A stretch of DNA of 10,901 nucleotides from Acidobacteriota bacterium. Lineage in GTDB: Bacteria > Acidobacteriota > Terriglobia > Acidiferrales > UBA7541. The position numbers and the translations under genes are program-made. A model generated the notes under the pieces. That model saw nothing but the letters and a program-made list of their open reading frames with translations, was not told the origin of the DNA and did no database searches. The stretch's first letter is position 1; every line of letters starts with the position of its first letter. This document shows positions 7,440 to 10,901 of the stretch, piece by piece. The DNA is taken from positions 9,305 through 20,205 of the forward strand of contig PKWH01000131.1 in assembly GCA_003131985.1 (NCBI GenBank). The letters are read 5' to 3'.

Positions 7440-7489
7440 GTCGGCAGCTTCTGACGCGCTCGGGAGCTGACAGCAGACCGGGCGCCGAC
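7440..7489 (+). terminator. possible stem-loop after the amidohydrolase operon
   Basis: GTCGGC at 7440-7445 is complementary to GCCGAC at 7484-7489. Inside, CAGCTTC (7445-7451) can pair with GGAGCTG (7463-7469) with one G-T wobble, sharing one base with the outer stem. The structure begins two bases after the TAG stop at 7436-7438. There is no T-run, so it is not a standard intrinsic terminator. It could protect the 3' end of the message, or be chance pairing in GC-rich DNA. Confidence 0.25.
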
Positions 7490-7614
7490 TAGCGGCCCGC
7501 TCCGCCCCAGTCCATCGTGCACCACGTCCCAGCCCCGCTGGTCTCGTCGCGTGCCCAAACAGTCTACGCGAAGTACTTTCGTACCATTGCCGCACCTTGG
7601 CCCAGCCTTCAAAA

Positions 7615-9549
7615 ATGCGTATATCACTGGGGTTACACCTTTTCGGGGGGAAACGGCGTACTGCCGGTACAACAATGGCGCCACTAACGAAGGATGCAGT
7701 AGAAGTAACAAATTCTGCTACCGAAGCGAGCGGATCGACTCCTGGAGCTTCGGGAAAGACGGAGCAGGCAGGGCATCTGCGTGCCGACGCTGTGTCCCTG
7801 GAAGTACCGGTCAAAGTTCATGGCTCGCGCGTAACGGAAGTGGTGCGTGAAGTCACACCGCACACCGAGCCGTTTGAAGAACAAACCAACACGATGATTG
7901 TGTTCCCGCAGGGCGCCGTGATTCGAATGTCCACGTCCGTCAACGTGGGTCAAATGCTCGTAGTGACCAACCTGAAATCGCGCCAAGATGCGATTTGCCG
8001 CGTGGTGAAGGTTCGCACGTTTTCGAATCTGCAAGGCTACGTCGAAGTGGAATTTACACACAAACAACCGGGGTACTGGAGCGTTTACTTTCCGTCAGAG
8101 GGACCGGCAATTGTAAACAAGCCCGCGCAGCCCGCCGCTGTGGAACCGGCAGTGCCAGCCGTCAAGAAAACACCGGTTTCGTCTGCGTCGGATATCTCCT
8201 GGGCACCCGCGCCTTCAGCCAACGCAAGCGAAGAGAAACCGGCTGAAGAAGTCTCATTCTCAACGGCCGTAAAGCCACCGATTGCTCCTCCACAAATCGT
8301 TTCGCCGGCTAAAGCGGAACCATCATTCATTTCGATTGGCCGACAGGAACAGGTGCAGGCTGCTGCGTCAACAATTGTGACCGCGCCGCCCGCCGTATCC
8401 AACTTTGAAGCCCCGAAAAAAGCGCCGGCTCAAGCCAATGCGAGCAGCGTAATCAGCTTTCCGCCCACTCCGGTTGTCGAGGCTCCGTCGATTACTTCAT
8501 TACCGGAATTGCACGAGGCAGTGCCGGCTGTGACTTCCGCGCCGGAATTTCAGTCCAGCACCGGCGGCTCCGCCGCCGAACGAAGTCAGTCGGTAGCCTC
8601 GGCGTCCGACGAAACCGTGCGCAGTTCATTCGGAAGTCTTTCCGGTGGCGCAACTCTGAGCACGCGTGCTGCGTCCGCTGCAGCTCACGAAGGCGAATCG
8701 GACTACACGGGAGCTTCGGCCCATTCGAAAACGCCCTCGGGGCGGAACTGGACTTTAATAGCCGTCTGCATAACCCTGTTGTTTGCGATTGTAGGAGGCG
8801 GTGTTTTCTACATTCGCACACAGTCCGCGAGTAGCAGCGCAAAATCAAATCCACCCGCTGTCACTCAACCGGACGCCGCGGCCAATTTGAATGCGCCCCA
8901 AACACGACAAGCGACTGCGGCATCTCCACAGGTATCCAATTCGGGTCGCGCCGCGATAGCAAACAAACCAGCCAATATAATCGCCAATGGAAATGCGGCG
9001 GCGGAAACTCACGATTCGGCGGTTTCTTCAAACCGGCCCAGCACTCCCGCGAAGGAGGACGCGCCGCATGTGACCTCCGATATGATGAACGCGACTTTGA
9101 ATTCTCATCCGGTGAGTTCGCAACGAACCGGCGGCGGCCAAGAAGATGTCGCACCGTCGCTCGACGCAGCAGCGGAGCCGCCTTCGTCCACAACGGGCGC
9201 ACTCCCCGGGGTTATGGGTTCGTCCGACGTTGCCTCGCCTCCCGCGCCGGAGATACGGCCGGAAGGTCCGGTGAAAATTGGCGGGCAAGTGAAGGAGCCG
9301 AAGCTTTTGTCCTCCACCCTGCCGGTCTATCCCGCTTTTGCGAAGGAAGCGCATGTGGAAGGCGACGTCGTTATCAGGACCACGATTGACAAGAATGGAA
9401 GCGTAACCCACATGGAGATCGTTTCGGGACCTACGATGTTGCGCCAGGCGGCGCTGGACGCGCTAGGCCGTTGGAAGTATGTGCCGTCAAAGCTTGATGG
9501 ACAGCCGGTATCCGTTCAGATGCTCGTAACGATCAAGTTCCACCGATAG
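7615..9549 (+). CDS. TonB-type energy transducer with N-terminal PilZ-like domain
   Basis: 644 residues from the ATG at 7615. A TTG at 7597 and an ATG at 7675 are alternative starts in the same frame; none has a clear Shine-Dalgarno sequence, so the start is uncertain. Residues about 62-160 look like a small PilZ-like beta barrel (SLEVPVKVHGSR ... QGAVIRMS ... VNVGQMLVVTN ... ICRVVKV ... YVEVEFTHKQPGYW), but the c-di-GMP motifs RxxxR and (D/N)xSxxG are not visible. Then come a long Pro/Ala/Ser linker, one transmembrane helix (about 378-400, WTLIAVCITLLFAIVGGGVF), a second low-complexity linker, and a TonB C-terminal domain (about 554-644) with the LPVYP motif, G-D-V-V-I-R-T-T-I and a W-K-Y-V-P element. 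Topology: N-terminus in the cytoplasm, TonB domain in the periplasm. It should couple inner-membrane energy, with ExbB/ExbD encoded elsewhere, to outer-membrane receptors. No receptor gene lies nearby. Confidence 0.85.
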   Translation: MRISLGLHLFGGKRRTAGTTMAPLTKDAVEVTNSATEASGSTPGASGKTEQAGHLRADAVSLEVPVKVHGSRVTEVVREVTPHTEPFEEQTNTMIVFPQGAVIRMSTSVNVGQMLVVTNLKSRQDAICRVVKVRTFSNLQGYVEVEFTHKQPGYWSVYFPSEGPAIVNKPAQPAAVEPAVPAVKKTPVSSASDISWAPAPSANASEEKPAEEVSFSTAVKPPIAPPQIVSPAKAEPSFISIGRQEQVQAAASTIVTAPPAVSNFEAPKKAPAQANASSVISFPPTPVVEAPSITSLPELHEAVPAVTSAPEFQSSTGGSAAERSQSVASASDETVRSSFGSLSGGATLSTRAASAAAHEGESDYTGASAHSKTPSGRNWTLIAVCITLLFAIVGGGVFYIRTQSASSSAKSNPPAVTQPDAAANLNAPQTRQATAASPQVSNSGRAAIANKPANIIANGNAAAETHDSAVSSNRPSTPAKEDAPHVTSDMMNATLNSHPVSSQRTGGGQEDVAPSLDAAAEPPSSTTGALPGVMGSSDVASPPAPEIRPEGPVKIGGQVKEPKLLSSTLPVYPAFAKEAHVEGDVVIRTTIDKNGSVTHMEIVSGPTMLRQAALDALGRWKYVPSKLDGQPVSVQMLVTIKFHR

Positions 9550-9582
9550 TTGAACCTCTCTACATAAGCGCCTACTGAAGAA

Positions 9583-9602
9583 GGCGGCGCAAGATCGCCG
9601 CT
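9583..9602 (+). terminator. weak hairpin after the TonB-type gene
   Basis: GCGGCG (9584-9589) pairs with CGCCGC (9596-9601) around the loop CAAGAT, with a possible G-T pair extending the base. The nearest T-run (CCTTTTG) is about 12 bases further on, so the fit to an intrinsic terminator is poor. An upstream GCGCC (9568-9572) could instead pair with GGCGC (9586-9590), giving a mutually exclusive fold. Confidence 0.3.
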
Positions 9603-9617
9603 GCGTGCTGGTTCCTT

Positions 9618-9645
9618 TTGAATGCCCGCGCATCCAATGTAGTAT
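9618..9645 (+). promoter_or_regulatory. candidate sigma-70 promoter for the thiolase gene
   Basis: TTGAAT (9618-9623) and TAGTAT (9640-9645) are separated by 16 bases. Each box matches four of six consensus bases. Start of transcription would be near 9652, giving a short leader of about 35 bases before the thiolase ATG. The -10 sequence is the same as in the candidate promoter at 3117-3145. Pattern only. Confidence 0.35.
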
Positions 9646-9687
9646 TGTTACGTTTGCAGTCGTGTTAGTACATGGCCGAGGTGATCG

Positions 9688-10890
9688 ATGCGCGAAGCTG
9701 TGATAGTCAGTTCCGTCAGAACTCCCGTGGGCAAAGCTTCTAAAGGGGTGCTGCGTGCTACGCGTCCGGATGACCTGGCGGCGGTGGTTATCAAGGAAGC
9801 GGTCGCGCGCGCGCGCGGGCTGGACCCGAAAGAAATTGAAGACGTCATTCTAGGCTGCGCGATGCCCGAAGCCGAGCAGGGCATGAACGTGGCGCGGATT
9901 GCGTCTCTCCGAGCCGGTTTGCCTGTGGAAGCTTCTGCTATGACGATTAATCGATTTTGCTCATCTGGACTGCAGGCGATCGCTCTGGCTGCAGAACGCA
10001 TCATGGCGGGGCAGGGAGATGTTGCTGTGGCTGGTGGCACCGAATCGATGAGCATGGTGCCCATGGGCGGAAACAAAGTTTCGCCGAATCCTTCGCTGAT
10101 GGACAGCTACCCCGATGCGTATCTGGGTATGGGACTCACCGCGGAAAATCTCGCAAAAAAATACGGCATTACCCGCGAACAGTCCGACGAGTTTTCGTTC
10201 GCTAGCCATCAGAAAGCGTTCGCTGCCATTGCTGCAGGAAAATTCAAAGACGAAATCGTGCCAGTCGAAGTCAGCTACCTCAGTTTTGAAAATGGCTCAA
10301 ACGGGACCTCGAATGGAACGAAGGCGAAGAACATAAAAATTAGTTTCGACACGGATGAAGGTCCTCGAAGCGATACTTCTGTAGAGGTGCTTGGAAAGCT
10401 GAAGCCTGCTTTTCATGCGCGCGGGGTGGTGACTGCGGGGAATAGCTCGCAGATGAGTGACGGCGCTGCGGCGGCGGTGGTGATGAGCGCCGAGCGCGCA
10501 CGAACGCTTGGATTGAAGCCGCTCGCGCGGTTCCTGGCATTTGCCACAGCAGGATGCCTTCCGGAAGAGATGGGTGTTGGCCCGGTGTACGCAATTCCGA
10601 AAGCGCTGAAGATTGCGGGACTGACACTCGATCAAATTGACGTGATCGAACTAAACGAGGCGTTTGCGGCGCAGTCGTTAGCGGTAATCAAGCTTGCCGG
10701 GCTGGATCCCGCTCGCGTCAACGTGAACGGTGGCGCGATAGCTCTGGGTCATCCGCTGGGCTGCACGGGTGCGAAGCTGACGGCTACGATTCTGCGTGAG
10801 CTAGAGCGACGCAACGGACGCTACGGCATGGTAACCATGTGCGTCGGCGGCGGCATGGGTGCCGCGGGTATTTTCGAACGCGTCTCGTAA
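9688..10890 (+). CDS. fadA: acetyl-CoA C-acyltransferase (3-ketoacyl-CoA thiolase)
   Basis: 400 residues, the usual length of the thiolase family. GAGGTGA at 9678-9684 is a strong Shine-Dalgarno sequence just before the ATG. It cleaves 3-ketoacyl-CoA with CoA to acetyl-CoA and a shortened acyl-CoA, the last step of beta-oxidation, in the cytoplasm. All catalytic features are seen: nucleophile C91 in NRFCSSGLQA, the NEAF motif at 323-326, H355 in GGAIALGHPLG, and C385 in MCVGGGMGAAG. The segment QGMNVARIASLRAGLP (64-79) and GGTESMSMVPMGG (116-128) favour a degradative thiolase over a biosynthetic acetoacetyl-CoA thiolase, but this is not certain. An Asn/Gly-rich insertion (about 200-215, ENGSNGTSNGT) lies in the loop before DTDEGPRSDTS. 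Genes of this type often sit beside a FadB-like dehydrogenase; none is seen here, but the window ends 11 bases after the stop. Confidence 0.92.
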   Translation: MREAVIVSSVRTPVGKASKGVLRATRPDDLAAVVIKEAVARARGLDPKEIEDVILGCAMPEAEQGMNVARIASLRAGLPVEASAMTINRFCSSGLQAIALAAERIMAGQGDVAVAGGTESMSMVPMGGNKVSPNPSLMDSYPDAYLGMGLTAENLAKKYGITREQSDEFSFASHQKAFAAIAAGKFKDEIVPVEVSYLSFENGSNGTSNGTKAKNIKISFDTDEGPRSDTSVEVLGKLKPAFHARGVVTAGNSSQMSDGAAAAVVMSAERARTLGLKPLARFLAFATAGCLPEEMGVGPVYAIPKALKIAGLTLDQIDVIELNEAFAAQSLAVIKLAGLDPARVNVNGGAIALGHPLGCTGAKLTATILRELERRNGRYGMVTMCVGGGMGAAGIFERVS

Positions 10891-10901
10891 GGATTCGCGC
10901 T

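Noticed and set aside
7573..7584. GTAC-N4-GTAC near the start of the TonB gene as an operator
   Set aside because: GTAC is self-complementary, so two nearby copies form an inverted repeat by chance; arms of four bases are too short to support a claim.
7597..7614. TTG at 7597 as the start of the TonB-type gene
   Set aside because: It would add six residues without a Shine-Dalgarno sequence. The ATG at 7615 is preferred as the commoner start codon, though the choice is not firm.
7274..7814. Minus-strand open frames crossing the gap between the third amidohydrolase and the TonB gene
   Set aside because: Two different frames are open over the same stretch, both run into flanking genes in antisense, and the products show only Arg/Ser-rich sequence without domains.
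9804..9817. Seven CG dinucleotides in a row, a possible Z-DNA tract
   Set aside because: It lies inside the thiolase gene and encodes alternating Ala and Arg residues of a normal helix; short alternating tracts are expected in GC-rich coding DNA.

Overview
The window looks like chromosomal DNA of an Acidobacteriota-type soil bacterium. This is inferred from gene content, not from any marker gene. It carries a lipoprotein with immunoglobulin-like and Gly/Asn/Asp-rich repeat domains, a run of exported amidohydrolase-family proteins, and a TonB protein whose N-terminal part resembles a degenerate PilZ domain. All well-supported genes are on the plus strand. There is no RNA gene, insertion sequence or CRISPR array that I can support.

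Layout. Positions 1-283 are mostly non-coding: a possible 5' end of a divergent gene at the left edge, and a candidate -10 box inside a perfect 8-bp inverted repeat at 172-203. Positions 284-2886 hold a two-gene unit: a small exported OB-fold-like protein and a 702-residue lipoprotein, joined by a 1-base TAGTG overlap. Positions 2887-3207 are a gene-free gap with a candidate promoter. Positions 3208-7438 hold three paralogous exported amidohydrolase-superfamily genes joined by 4-base stop/start overlaps (ATGA, then GTGA). Positions 7615-9549 encode an inner-membrane TonB-type energy transducer with a cytoplasmic PilZ-like domain. Positions 9688-10890 encode a complete 3-ketoacyl-CoA thiolase.

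The most notable item is the amidohydrolase trio. Only the middle protein keeps the metal-binding residues of the superfamily (HxH after strand 1, later His residues, and the Asp near the barrel end). In both flanking proteins every equivalent position that I could align by eye is replaced by a residue that should not support the usual catalysis. The operon therefore appears to encode one probable enzyme plus two exported pseudoenzymes made in coupled fashion. A mixed periplasmic complex is an inference, modelled on known inactive dihydroorotase-like subunits that support aspartate transcarbamoylase assembly.

The genes do not form one obvious pathway. The lipoprotein pair, the hydrolase trio and the TonB protein all act at or beyond the inner membrane, while the thiolase is a cytoplasmic fatty-acid or acyl-CoA degradation enzyme.
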